Below, piece after piece: positions 1 to 5,998 of a stretch of 7,715 nucleotides of DNA. The stretch lies in the NCBI GenBank assembly GCA_938083405.1, contig CALKCV010000470.1, positions 1-7,715 of the forward strand, read 5' to 3'. How positions within the stretch are numbered: the stretch's first letter is position 1; each line of letters starts with the position of its first letter. Source of the DNA: an uncultured Microcoleaceae cyanobacterium (GTDB lineage: Bacteria; Cyanobacteriota; Cyanobacteriia; Cyanobacteriales; Microcoleaceae). The notes beneath the pieces are model-generated. The model was not told the origin of the DNA. It did no database searches and saw only the letters and a program-made list of their open reading frames with translations. The translations under genes were made by a program, and so were the position numbers.

Positions 1-1126
1 TTTGCTGCTTCAACCACTGCAACAATGCCAAAAATAAAGGCTCTTTCTGTTTGTCTTTGTACCGGGAAACAGTATGTTGTTTGATGCCGAAAACCTTGCC
101 GATATCCTTTTGATTTAAACGCAACCCGTACCAAAGTTTCAGCATCAATTGAGACTCTGGAGGCAACTTTTCGTAAGCGGGGGCTAAAATAGGATTTAGC
201 AATTGAAAAACTTCCCTATTTTTCTCATCTATCTTCTCCTCGCTTTTTTGACAAATAGGACTGTCTGGGGCGCGCAGAGCATCCACGCAAGTTTTGAGCA
301 AATTTTCCACCTCTTGCCGGTTAGCTGCCAGGGGCAAATTATGGCGATCGGACAATCGATTAAAACGCTCAAAAATCCCCTCCCACTCCTTATCCGTTGG
401 CGGCAATAACTTACCTTTAGGTTTTTTCGGAGCGTAGATTTCCAGGAAAGTTTGTAACCCCAAAACACAGCGTTTTATTTCCAATTCAACCAAACCTCGA
501 TGTTGCAAACATACTTTAATTTGTTTTTGGGAAAAATTCCTCAACAAACCCCAGTCGGAATATTTATCCACAACCCTCATCAAATTTTGTGCGATTAAAT
601 ATTCTCTAATAGCAGCCTTAATCTTAAGTTCCGCCCAGGCAGTAACCTTGCTACATTTAGGATGGCTGAGATTATAACTGCGGAAAGTTTTCTCTGGAGA
701 TGCGGCGATTTTTCTAGCAATAAGAAAAAACTCTCCCAACAATTCCTGCTTCTCAATTCCATGCCAATTAAAATCCTTCGCCAGATAGAAAGCAGTAGAG
801 TAACAAACTTCCTCCAAATAAGCAGAAAAATGAGATTTTGCCAGCAAATAAGCCAAGATTAAAAAGTAGAAAAAACCATCGGTCTGCTTGGATGGTTGGT
901 TTGTGGCGATCGCTCGCATCCAACTACCAAAAGCCAAACAACCCCGCAGCCAATATTTAGCCCAAAACTCGGCATCGCCTTGGGGATAATTCTTTGCCAT
1001 CCATTCTATATGGGATGCTAGTAAATTGTATGGCGATCGCCAACAACAAACCAACTGCTTGCCCCCCTGCTGAAAATCGAGAAAGGTAGAAAATTGTTCT
1101 ACCAAGTTTTCGCGTTCCTCCACCAT
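1..1126 (-). CDS. Sigma-70-family RNA polymerase sigma factor-like protein, 3' end cut off by the window
   Basis: The minus frame is open from the left edge to a stop at 1172-1174, and 375 residues lie inside the window. I chose the ATG at 1124-1126: GGAGG sits about 10 bases upstream and no earlier ATG exists in frame. The N-terminus (EQFSTFLDFQ) and a central helical part at about residues 160-200 (TAWAELKIKAAIREYL, then DWGLLRNFSQKQI) resemble a cyanobacterial protein family annotated as sigma-70-like, as I recall it. Residues 321-375 look like sigma region 4.2: an LPPESQLMLKLWYGLRLNQ helix pair, then a helix-turn-helix ending KQHTVSRYKDKQ, which would contact the -35 box. Regions 2 and 3 are poorly conserved, so promoter-recognition activity is inferred. 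The family runs to roughly 400 residues, so only a short tail should be missing. Its regulon cannot be read from here. The next gene upstream, pabBC, is separated by about 400 bp of repeats, so an operon is unlikely. Confidence 0.75.
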   Translation of the reverse strand, partial: MVEERENLVEQFSTFLDFQQGGKQLVCCWRSPYNLLASHIEWMAKNYPQGDAEFWAKYWLRGCLAFGSWMRAIATNQPSKQTDGFFYFLILAYLLAKSHFSAYLEEVCYSTAFYLAKDFNWHGIEKQELLGEFFLIARKIAASPEKTFRSYNLSHPKCSKVTAWAELKIKAAIREYLIAQNLMRVVDKYSDWGLLRNFSQKQIKVCLQHRGLVELEIKRCVLGLQTFLEIYAPKKPKGKLLPPTDKEWEGIFERFNRLSDRHNLPLAANRQEVENLLKTCVDALRAPDSPICQKSEEKIDEKNREVFQLLNPILAPAYEKLPPESQLMLKLWYGLRLNQKDIGKVFGIKQHTVSRYKDKQKEPLFLALLQWLKQQ

Positions 1127-1248
1127 CAAATTTACGCCTCCGCCGCCGTCTGGATGAGTGCTTTTATGGAACTATCGTGCGAGTTGCTGAAAATTATGCA
1201 CCGATCGAAATATAGCCTCCGGGCATCGGCGGCCGAGTCGCAAAAATA

Positions 1249-1350
1249 GGTTGCCAGTCAGAGACAAGCAACCAGAGAACTAAGAAACCGAGTTTTTGAC
1301 ACAATACCTTCGCCCCAAAACCCAACCGACAAAAAAAATGACTGGCAACC
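1249..1350. repeat. 12-bp inverted repeat enclosing 78 bp
   Basis: GGTTGCCAGTCA at 1249-1260 is the exact reverse complement of TGACTGGCAACC at 1339-1350. The enclosed 78 bp contain no gene. The right arm overlaps the start of the second CAACCAGAGAACTAAGAAAC unit. It could be the ends of a tiny palindromic element or a product of repeat shuffling. I see no clear target-site duplication. Confidence 0.6.
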
Positions 1351-1375
1351 AGAGAACTAAGAAACCGGGTTTTTT
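1269..1375. repeat. Two direct copies of a CAACCAGAGAACTAAGAAAC unit
   Basis: Copies lie at 1269-1297 and 1346-1375. Both read CAACCAGAGAACTAAGAAAC, then CGAG or CGGG, then a T-run, with a single substitution over the shared 29 bases. The 77-bp offset is not a tandem array. The second copy supplies the left arm of the hairpin at 1360-1392. Units of this sort are dispersed in Oscillatoria-type genomes as far as I remember, but I have not checked copy number. Confidence 0.7.
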
Positions 1376-1392
1376 GCAAAAACCCGGTTTCT
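1360..1392. repeat. Perfect 15-bp hairpin in the palindromic repeat cluster
   Basis: AGAAACCGGGTTTTT (1360-1374) pairs without mismatch with AAAAACCCGGTTTCT (1378-1392) around a 3-base loop TGC. It arose where two oppositely oriented AAACCGGGTTT units meet. It lies 142 bp past the pabBC stop on the minus strand and could end that transcript, but no U-tract follows the stem on either strand, so a terminator role is only a guess. Confidence 0.7.
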
Positions 1393-1464
1393 GACGGACG
1401 AGGAAGAACCCCGTTCGTTGCTAGAATACCTACGAATGGTATTTTTTATTTTGGCGAAGGTATT

Positions 1465-1528
1465 GTTGCCAAAACCCGGTTTCTGGCGGACGAGGAGAAC
1501 CACGTTGCCAAAACCCGGTTTCTGGCGA
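1465..1528. repeat. Direct pair of palindromic units just downstream of pabBC
   Basis: An identical 24-base unit occurs at 1465-1488 and 1504-1527, spaced 39 bp start to start. Its core GCCAAAACCCGGTTTCTGGC is an imperfect palindrome, 16 of 20 positions symmetric, that folds as a short stem (one G-U pair) around a 6-base loop. A third partial copy, which also shares the CGGACGAGGA extension with the first, begins at 1379. The last unit ends only 6 bp from the pabBC stop codon, so these hairpins would sit in the 3' end of its mRNA. Confidence 0.75.
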
Positions 1529-1533
1529 AATTG

Positions 1534-3288
1534 CTATATCCCCGCCGATGGAATAAAACTGCTATCTAACTTCGCCTCCTGCCACTGGCGCACCGAGTTA
1601 ATAACATAAATTTTCTCGCACCGTTTGAGAGTTTCCAGAGCGATCGCCTCTTCCCGCACCTTCCCCATCTCCAGCAAATAAGCCCGAAAAGTACCGGGCA
1701 ACAACCCGCATTTCACAGGCGGAGTCAGCAACTCCCCCCCTACAGAAACCACCAGATTGCCAATACAAGTTTCCGTCACTTCCCCCCGCTGGTTCCACAA
1801 AACAACGTCGTCGCAATTCGGACAAGCGCTTTTCGCATCCTCGTAAACCTTGCGGTTGGTAGTCTTGCGATACAAAAATGGATTAGTCTCATCCACTGGC
1901 ACGGGCGATAAACTCAATTTCACCGGTTCCGAAACCGCCAAAAACCGGCTCGCCTCCAGCGCAACGCCCCCATCGGCCGCTACCAGCAACCGCACTTTAT
2001 GGGGAACCGGTGGCAGAGACCTCGCCAAAGCCTCCAATTTCTCTTTAACATCCTCCATATCTAGCGAATACCCGAAATAAACCGCCGACTCTCCCAAGCG
2101 TTGCAAGTGGTAGCTCAATAAAAAATACCCCTCGTCCGGTTTCCATAACATCGTCTCCAGCAGGGAAAATACCGGGCGACTGACCGTCAAAACCCTCGCC
2201 TTTACCTGACATTCTACATACTCCAGGTCGCTAACCGAGTCCCAGACGATACCCCCGCCGACTCCGTACTCCGCCCGATCGCTTTCTTTATCTATTAATA
2301 CAGTACGAATGGTAACGTTAAACTGAGCCTCCCGTCCCGGCGAAATGAAACCGATGGAGCCGGTATAGATGCCGCGCGGGGTCTTTTCCAAATCGCGGAT
2401 AATCTTCATAGAGCTTGCTTTTGGCGACCCGCTGATGGAAGCGCAGGGAAAAAGAGCGGTCATAATTTCCCTGACTCCTGCCCTGGTAGTCGCCGTCACG
2501 GTGGAGGTCATTTGCCAGAGAGTGGGATAGCGTTCCACATCGAACAAACTCGGAACTCGAACGCTAGCGAGCTCCGCAACTCGCCCCATGTCGTTGCGGA
2601 TCGTATCTACGATCGTTAGGTTTTCGGCCCTATTTTTCTCAGAACTTTGCAACCATTGGGCCATGGCCTCGTCTTCCGCTAGGGTGAGACCGCGCCCTGC
2701 GGTTCCTTTCATGGGGCGGGAGGTTAAGCGATCGCCGTCGAGATGCCAAAATAGTTCCGGGGAGGCCGAACAGATCGCAAAGCGATCGCTCTCGAAATAG
2801 GCCCCATAGTCTGCCTGCTGGGACTGCACTAATTTCAGAAACAACTGCCAGGGCTCGCCGAAGAAGGGAGTTTGCAGCCGCATGGTATAGTTAACTTGGT
2901 AGGTTTCCCCTCTGGCGATGTGTTGTTTGACGGAGGCGATCGCTCTTTCGTATTCCTCCCTAGTTACCGTTGGAGACCAGTCGAGAATATAATCCCCATC
3001 GGTTTCTGGGGCCGGCAATTGAATAACTTCCGGTTTTTGGTAAAGTCCGAACCAGAGCAAAGGCAGGGCGGATAGTTCGTGAGTTTGGAAAGCGGAGTCA
3101 AAAGCGCTTGAGGCTTCGTAACAGATAAAACCTGCCCCATAGAGATTTTGCTGCTGGATGCTTTCTTCGACTTGTTGCAAGCAGGGGATTACTTCTTCGA
3201 GGCGACGGGCCTCGATAATTTGTTCCGGTTTTTGGAAACAAAGCCACTGCTGGAGTTGGGCATCGTGAATTATTAGGCGATCGCTCAT
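1534..3288 (-). CDS. pabBC: Aminodeoxychorismate synthase component I fused to aminodeoxychorismate lyase
   Basis: Bifunctional 584-residue enzyme for the p-aminobenzoate branch of folate synthesis in the cytoplasm. The chorismate-binding PabB part is about residues 108-367. It shows SRPMKGTAGRG with Lys194, the lysine that separates PabB from anthranilate synthase (which has PIAGT), then IRNDMGRV (230-237), FPCASISGSPK (280-290) and the acidic SDLEYVECQVKA stretch (353-364) that binds Mg2+. The PabC part, class IV PLP-dependent aminotransferase fold, is about residues 372-575: KTTNRKVYE places the PLP lysine at 475, followed by EVTETCIGNLV and GLLPGTFRAYL. PabA, which supplies ammonia from glutamine, is not in the window. 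The start at 3288 begins MSDRLIIHD; no Shine-Dalgarno is possible because a heptamer array fills the upstream 37 bases. The stop is TAG at 1534-1536. panD lies upstream in the same direction. Confidence 0.93.
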   Translation of the reverse strand: MSDRLIIHDAQLQQWLCFQKPEQIIEARRLEEVIPCLQQVEESIQQQNLYGAGFICYEASSAFDSAFQTHELSALPLLWFGLYQKPEVIQLPAPETDGDYILDWSPTVTREEYERAIASVKQHIARGETYQVNYTMRLQTPFFGEPWQLFLKLVQSQQADYGAYFESDRFAICSASPELFWHLDGDRLTSRPMKGTAGRGLTLAEDEAMAQWLQSSEKNRAENLTIVDTIRNDMGRVAELASVRVPSLFDVERYPTLWQMTSTVTATTRAGVREIMTALFPCASISGSPKASSMKIIRDLEKTPRGIYTGSIGFISPGREAQFNVTIRTVLIDKESDRAEYGVGGGIVWDSVSDLEYVECQVKARVLTVSRPVFSLLETMLWKPDEGYFLLSYHLQRLGESAVYFGYSLDMEDVKEKLEALARSLPPVPHKVRLLVAADGGVALEASRFLAVSEPVKLSLSPVPVDETNPFLYRKTTNRKVYEDAKSACPNCDDVVLWNQRGEVTETCIGNLVVSVGGELLTPPVKCGLLPGTFRAYLLEMGKVREEAIALETLKRCEKIYVINSVRQWQEAKLDSSFIPSAGI

Positions 3289-3290
3289 TT

Positions 3291-3325
3291 AACAATTAAC
3301 AATTAACAATTAACAATTAACAATT
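3291..3325. repeat. Heptamer tandem array, (AACAATT)5
   Basis: Five exact head-to-tail copies of AACAATT on the plus strand. Two T bases separate it from the complement of the pabBC ATG, so it forms the leader directly before that gene. It belongs to the class of short tandemly repeated heptamers long known in cyanobacteria (STRR type); this unit matches none of the classic STRR units I remember. Unit number is expected to vary by slippage and would change leader length in 7-base steps. Confidence 0.9.
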
Positions 3326-3386
3326 ATTGAATCGGTGAGGTACATTTACGATCCCCCCTTGTCTCCCTTGTCCCCTGGGTCCGTCG

Positions 3387-3821
3387 TTATTCCAAGCCGA
3401 CCTTGTTGGATAAAGTATGTAACTGCACCGTATCCCCAGAAGGAATTAACTGCTGGCGGATAAAGTCTGCCACTCCGTTATCTTCGTCGGCCAGAATTAC
3501 TCGCGCCCCGTGTCCCGACCGCAATACTTCGTCGCGATCGCGCTCTTCATAAGCTACTATAATTAAAATATCCCCCTCGTCGCACAAACGCGCCGCCGCG
3601 CCGTTGACGCAAATCGTGCCGCTACCTGCTTTTCCTGGTAGTACATAAGTTGATAAGCGATTGCCGTTAGTTACGTTCCAGATATTCACTTCCTCTAACG
3701 GCATGATACCTACTTTGTCTATTAGATATTTGTCAATAGTAATGCTGCCTACATATTCAATATTTGCCTCCGTCACCCGCACTCGATGGAGTTTGGCGTG
3801 CATAAGTTTGATTTTGGACAT
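3387..3821 (-). CDS. panD: Aspartate 1-decarboxylase, pyruvoyl-dependent
   Basis: Converts L-aspartate to beta-alanine for pantothenate and CoA synthesis in the cytoplasm. The proenzyme cleaves itself between Gly25 and Ser26 in YVGSITID, giving a short beta chain and an alpha chain with an N-terminal pyruvoyl group. Other family landmarks are MHAKLHR near the start (Lys10), NGNRLSTYV (Arg55, Thr58, Tyr59 line the active site) and VNGAAARL. The protein is 144 residues against about 126 in E. coli, the extra being a polar C-terminal tail. The frame stays open upstream to 3923, but the start at 3821 (MSKIKLMHAKLHR) fits the family and has GAGGAAA just before it. The upstream part reads as low-complexity, GC-rich leader. 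panD precedes pabBC by 98 bp on the same strand, so two cofactor genes may share a transcript. Confidence 0.95.
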   Translation of the reverse strand: MSKIKLMHAKLHRVRVTEANIEYVGSITIDKYLIDKVGIMPLEEVNIWNVTNGNRLSTYVLPGKAGSGTICVNGAAARLCDEGDILIIVAYEERDRDEVLRSGHGARVILADEDNGVADFIRQQLIPSGDTVQLHTLSNKVGLE

Positions 3822-3918
3822 TTCCTCTTTTCCTCTAAAATTAAAAATAGTAAGCGATCGCGGGCCAAAAAGCCACCATAACCCCCTGGCCCCCCAGCCA
3901 AGGATCGAAATAGATTTT

Positions 3919-3947
3919 AACATAATTGGCCACTATTTGCCTGGTAA
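3919..3947 (-). promoter_or_regulatory. Candidate panD promoter overlapping the 18-bp hairpin
   Basis: On the minus strand TTACCA (3942-3947) and TATGTT (3919-3924) are 17 bp apart, each matching four of six consensus bases. The start would lie about 90 bases before the panD ATG. The -35 element is inside the left arm of the hairpin at 3942-3982, so a protein bound there could control it. Weak matches only. Confidence 0.25.
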
Positions 3948-3982
3948 TAAGCTAATCGCTCTTCGCGATTAGCTTATTACCA
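3942..3982. repeat. Perfect 18-bp inverted repeat in the panD-hicB divergent region
   Basis: TGGTAATAAGCTAATCGC (3942-3959) pairs exactly with 3965-3982 around the loop TCTTC. It lies between the divergent panD and hicB starts, where no terminator is needed, and neither side has a U-tract. Possible roles are an operator for a dimeric repressor, a cruciform, or a palindromic mobile repeat. The fold is certain from the bases; the role is unknown. Confidence 0.85.
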
Positions 3983-4034
3983 CCAAATTCCTACGAAAAA
4001 CCAATCAATTCAAGGGCGATACGGAGGAAAACTA

Positions 4035-4199
4035 ATGCGTTATGCAACTGTTATTGAAAAAGCTACAAACAACTACTCAGCTTACGTTCGAGATTTACCC
4101 GGATCCGTGGCAACTGGAGATACAATTGAAGAGGTAGAACGGCTCCTTAAAGAAGCAATTGAATTTCATATAGAAGGATTAGAAATAGAGGGCAGTTAA
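4035..4199 (+). pseudogene. hicB: HicB-like antitoxin, 5' part (gene split by the TnpB element)
   Basis: Reads MRYATVIEKATNNYSAYVRD and on through LPGSVATGDTIEEVERLLKE to AIEFHIEGLEIEG, a typical HicB-like partial RNase H fold that caps the HicA toxin RNase in type II toxin-antitoxin pairs. GGAGG 8 bases before the ATG supports the start. The last codon of the original gene is GGC at 4191-4193; the final Ser and the stop (4194-4199) come from the inserted element. The missing C-terminal piece (YPIPEPKYPCKIN) lies at 5890-5931 and restores a 66-residue protein of normal family length. The usual VPDLPGC is VRDLPGS here. No hicA is visible on either side, so it is a solitary or orphaned antitoxin gene. 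The 54-residue product might still fold. Confidence 0.8.
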
Positions 4200-4211
4200 T
4201 AGATAGGCTAA

Positions 4212-4237
4212 ACGTTGGAAAAACCTGTTATTTTCCG
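4212..4237 (+). repeat. Candidate left-end hairpin of the TnpB element
   Basis: GTTGGAAAA (4212-4220) pairs with TTTTCCGGC (4229-4237), six Watson-Crick pairs next to two G-T wobbles and one more G-C, with an 8-base loop. Its place, about 20 bases inside the inferred left boundary, is where IS200/IS605 elements carry the hairpin their transposase recognises. No U-tract follows, which argues against a hicB terminator. Confidence 0.35.
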
Positions 4238-4310
4238 GCAATTTCTTACATAAAGTTGTCCTCCACCTGGTTTTTAATGTTAAAATAAAGAAAGTTTATG
4301 GTTATAATAA

Positions 4311-5781
4311 ATGGCAACAATAACATATTGCAAAGCATTACCAGAACCCATAAATGAATTAAATGCTTTAGGGATAACTCAATTTGAAGCATTTTTAAGA
4401 GCATACTCTCCAATATTTCGCTCTGCAGTATGCGAAACAGTTCGGCATTTATTGTCTGGTAATGGGTTGAATAAATCTACTTGGAATACATATCTACAAG
4501 AGGCGTATCAAATAAATAAAAGACACGCTAATGGCGTAATTGCATCAGCCAAGGGTCAGGTAGAATCTGCGTTCGTAAGTCGCAAAAGTCATATTAAGCA
4601 GTTAGAAGGAAAGTTAAAATCGGCGTTGTATTGGTTGAAAAAATCGGAGAAAAAATTTCATGATGCTCGAAAGTTTTATCGAAAAAAGAACTGGCAAAAT
4701 AGTAAAAGAGGTTGTGGCTTCCCATTGTCATGTTCCTTAAAGTACCACGGTACAAATTGGCAGTATCTAAGATTTAAGATTCACCACAAAAAGCGTTACA
4801 TTTACCATTTAACCAAAAAGATTGAGCATTTAAAGTCGGCTCAAGTCCTAGTGAAAGTGCCATCAAACCAAGTTTTGGTCGTCGGCAGTAAGACAGAAAG
4901 TTATGGCAATCAAGCCTGTCAATGGGATGGTAAAATTATCCGGTTTAGAGTTCCTTATTGCTTGGAAAAAAGGTTTGGCAAGTATGTTGAGACAGAGTTT
5001 GGGCGGTTCAAAAGAAACATTAATCGAATGCCTACTGATGGCAGTAAAACCTGGCATTTCTATTACAAACAAGGTAAATGGGTAGGCGCTGTTCAGTTTA
5101 CTCCCGAACCAGTATTTCAAGTGTCTCGACCTATTAGCTATGGGGCAATTGGATTAGACATTAACCCAGATAGCATTGGATGGGCATATTGCGATGCAGA
5201 TGGAAATTTAAGAGAACATGGACATATACCATGTTTAATGGGATTACCCCAAAATCAACAGAATGGTCAAATAACTAATGCTTGCTTACAAATTCAACAG
5301 TTAGCTGACAAATATGCAAGCCCAGTAGTAATAGAAAATCTGGACTTTAATAAGAAAAAAGAAACTCTTCGAGAAAAAGGCAAAAAATACTCTCGAATGT
5401 TATCTAGTTGGGCGTATAACAGATTTTCTGAACTACAGATGCGTATTCTAAATAATCGTGGGATTCAACTGATTAAAGTCAATCCTGCATACAGTAGTTT
5501 AATAGCATTAGTTAAATACGTCCGAATGTATGGATTAGCTAGTGACGAAGCGGCTGCACTGGTAATAGCCCGACGTGGAATGAAATTATCCGAACGACTA
5601 CCGCGCTCCCTTAACCGCCTATCCTTTCGTGAAGAAGGGAAAGCACGTTTGGAGCGCGTGGAACCAATTGAATAATCTCATAAAGTCCTGGAATGCTATT
5701 CAATGTCGCCATGATTTTTATAGTATTTCAGTCCCTAACTGGGAATCGTTGGTCAAGCCGCAGTGCGAGTCGATAGACTGA
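4311..5781 (+). pseudogene. tnpB: TnpB-like RuvC nuclease lacking a zinc finger, frameshifted near its 3' end
   Basis: Member of the IS200/IS605 accessory-protein (TnpB-related) family, RNA-guided DNA endonucleases ancestral to Cas12. The unbroken frame gives 454 residues, ending at 5675. The RuvC triad is complete: Asp283 in GAIGLDINPDSIGWA, Glu342 in VVIENLDF, Asp412 in GLASDEAAALVIARRG. The four-cysteine zinc ribbon that usually lies between motifs II and III is absent: only about 11 residues separate NPAYSS from GLASDE. The N-terminal half is basic and helical (residues 90-170). After residue 434 the frame drifts; skipping one A in CTTAACC at 5610-5616 continues as TAYPFVKKGKHVWSAWNQLN and later RHDFYSISVPNW, the expected family tail, ending TGA 5779-5781 for 489 residues. 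It is either a real indel or a sequencing error. No Shine-Dalgarno precedes the ATG; TATAAT sits 2 bases before it. Confidence 0.85.
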
Positions 5782-5906
5782 CATTGTGGCAAGCTTTTTG
5801 CGCTAACGATTGACGAAACGTGACCGTGGTGTTTTTCTTTGTTCGATTTGTTCCTTTTTGAGCGATTTTACAAGGTTTTTTCAAGCGGCTACCCAATTCC
5901 AGAACC
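5650..5906 (+). ncRNA. Predicted guide (omega/reRNA) region at the right end of the TnpB element
   Basis: In characterised TnpB systems the scaffold RNA overlaps the 3' end of tnpB, runs to the element's right end, and its last 16-20 bases come from the flanking host DNA. Applied here, the scaffold would fill about 5650-5886/5889 and the guide would start at GGCTACCC or TACCCAATT in the hicB tail. The 105 bases after the tnpB stop have no gene and include repeated T-runs. I found no strong stem in this part, so limits are approximate and the RNA itself is an inference from family knowledge. Confidence 0.3.
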
Positions 5907-5931
5907 TAAGTACCCGTGCAAAATTAATTAG
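5890..5931 (+). pseudogene. hicB: HicB-like antitoxin, 3' part (severed tail)
   Basis: TAC CCA ATT CCA GAA CCT and on to TAG encodes YPIPEPKYPCKIN and a stop. HicB-like proteins end their conserved domain with a (L/Y)PIPEP motif right after EGL-x-x-x-G, exactly where the 5' part at 4035-4193 breaks off, and the phase matches after removing the element. Without a start codon this piece cannot be made alone. The TAG stop overlaps the MITE-like element at 5930-5998, and the stop would be the same without that element. Confidence 0.75.
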
Positions 5932-5998
5932 ACCTCTCCAGAAAAGGTTCGCGGACCCTTGCGCCACCGTTCCCAAATCGTTATTTTTGGAGAGGTCT
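5930..5998. mobile_element. 69-bp MITE-like element with terminal inverted repeats
   Basis: The ends AGACCTCTCCAGAAA and TTTTTGGAGAGGTCT are inverted repeats, 11 bp exact and extended to 15 with one mismatch (a G-U pair in RNA). The sequence ATT flanks both sides (5927-5929 and 5999-6001), consistent with a 3-bp target duplication as in IS5-like elements. The inside has no frame of note. It could also be read as a stem-loop with a 39-base loop holding GGTTCGCGGACCC, that is, a structured RNA. No parent transposase is in the window. Confidence 0.55.

Larger units (their letters stand above)
1127..1533. other. Repeat-rich intergenic region between pabBC and the sigma-factor gene
   Basis: About 400 bp with no credible gene. 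Short open frames on both strands here are low-complexity readings of the repeats. It holds a 12-bp inverted repeat, two copies of a CAACCAGAGAACTAAGAAAC unit, a 15-bp hairpin and two copies of an AAACCCGGTTTC palindrome, each listed separately. It forms the 3' flank of pabBC and the 5' flank of the sigma gene. I could not pick a convincing -35/-10 pair for the sigma gene. Confidence 0.7.
906..3861. repeat. HIP1 octamer cluster (nine GCGATCGC sites)
   Basis: GCGATCGC begins at 906, 1033, 1640, 2728, 2782, 2936, 3277, 3534 and 3854. HIP1 is strongly over-represented in many cyanobacterial chromosomes, so this supports the assignment. None is found in 1-905 or after 3861. Confidence 0.85.
4194..5889 (+). 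mobile_element. IS200/IS605-like element carrying only a TnpB-type gene, inserted in hicB
   Basis: The ends are inferred from the host gene. hicB codons stop at GGC 4191-4193 and resume at TAC 5890-5892, with GGC repeated just before the resumption (5887-5889). The element is thus about 1696 bp, with 3 bp of ambiguity or a 3-bp duplication. Lack of a longer target duplication suits the IS200/IS605 type, whose HUH transposase cuts single strands. There is no tnpA, so it must be moved in trans. A hairpin near the left end is at 4212-4237; the right end finishes TTTTTTCAAGC or shortly after. I could not settle a right-end hairpin. Confidence 0.7.

Noticed and set aside
1194..1609. Short frames on both strands in the repeat cluster
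   Set aside because: They translate the repeats (for example repeated LPKPGFWR) and have no start signals or homology I know.
3824..3923. N-terminal extension of panD to an ATG at 3923
   Set aside because: The extra 34 residues are low-complexity readings of GC-rich leader, whereas the ATG at 3821 has a good GAGGAAA and starts at the family's usual place.
4035..4199. An intact HicA-HicB toxin-antitoxin pair
   Set aside because: No frame with a HicA-like double-stranded-RNA-binding fold or catalytic histidine was found on either side of hicB, so only the antitoxin gene is claimed.
4298..4357. Small upstream frame (ATGGTTATA...) overlapping the TnpB-like start, with AGAAAG before it
   Set aside because: Nineteen codons with no recognisable product. 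The spacing to AGAAAG is suggestive, but there is too little to support a gene or translational coupling.
4194..5889. A type V CRISPR or CRISPR-associated transposon locus
   Set aside because: There is a lone TnpB-like protein with a complete RuvC triad, no repeat-spacer array and no tnsB, tnsC or tniQ.
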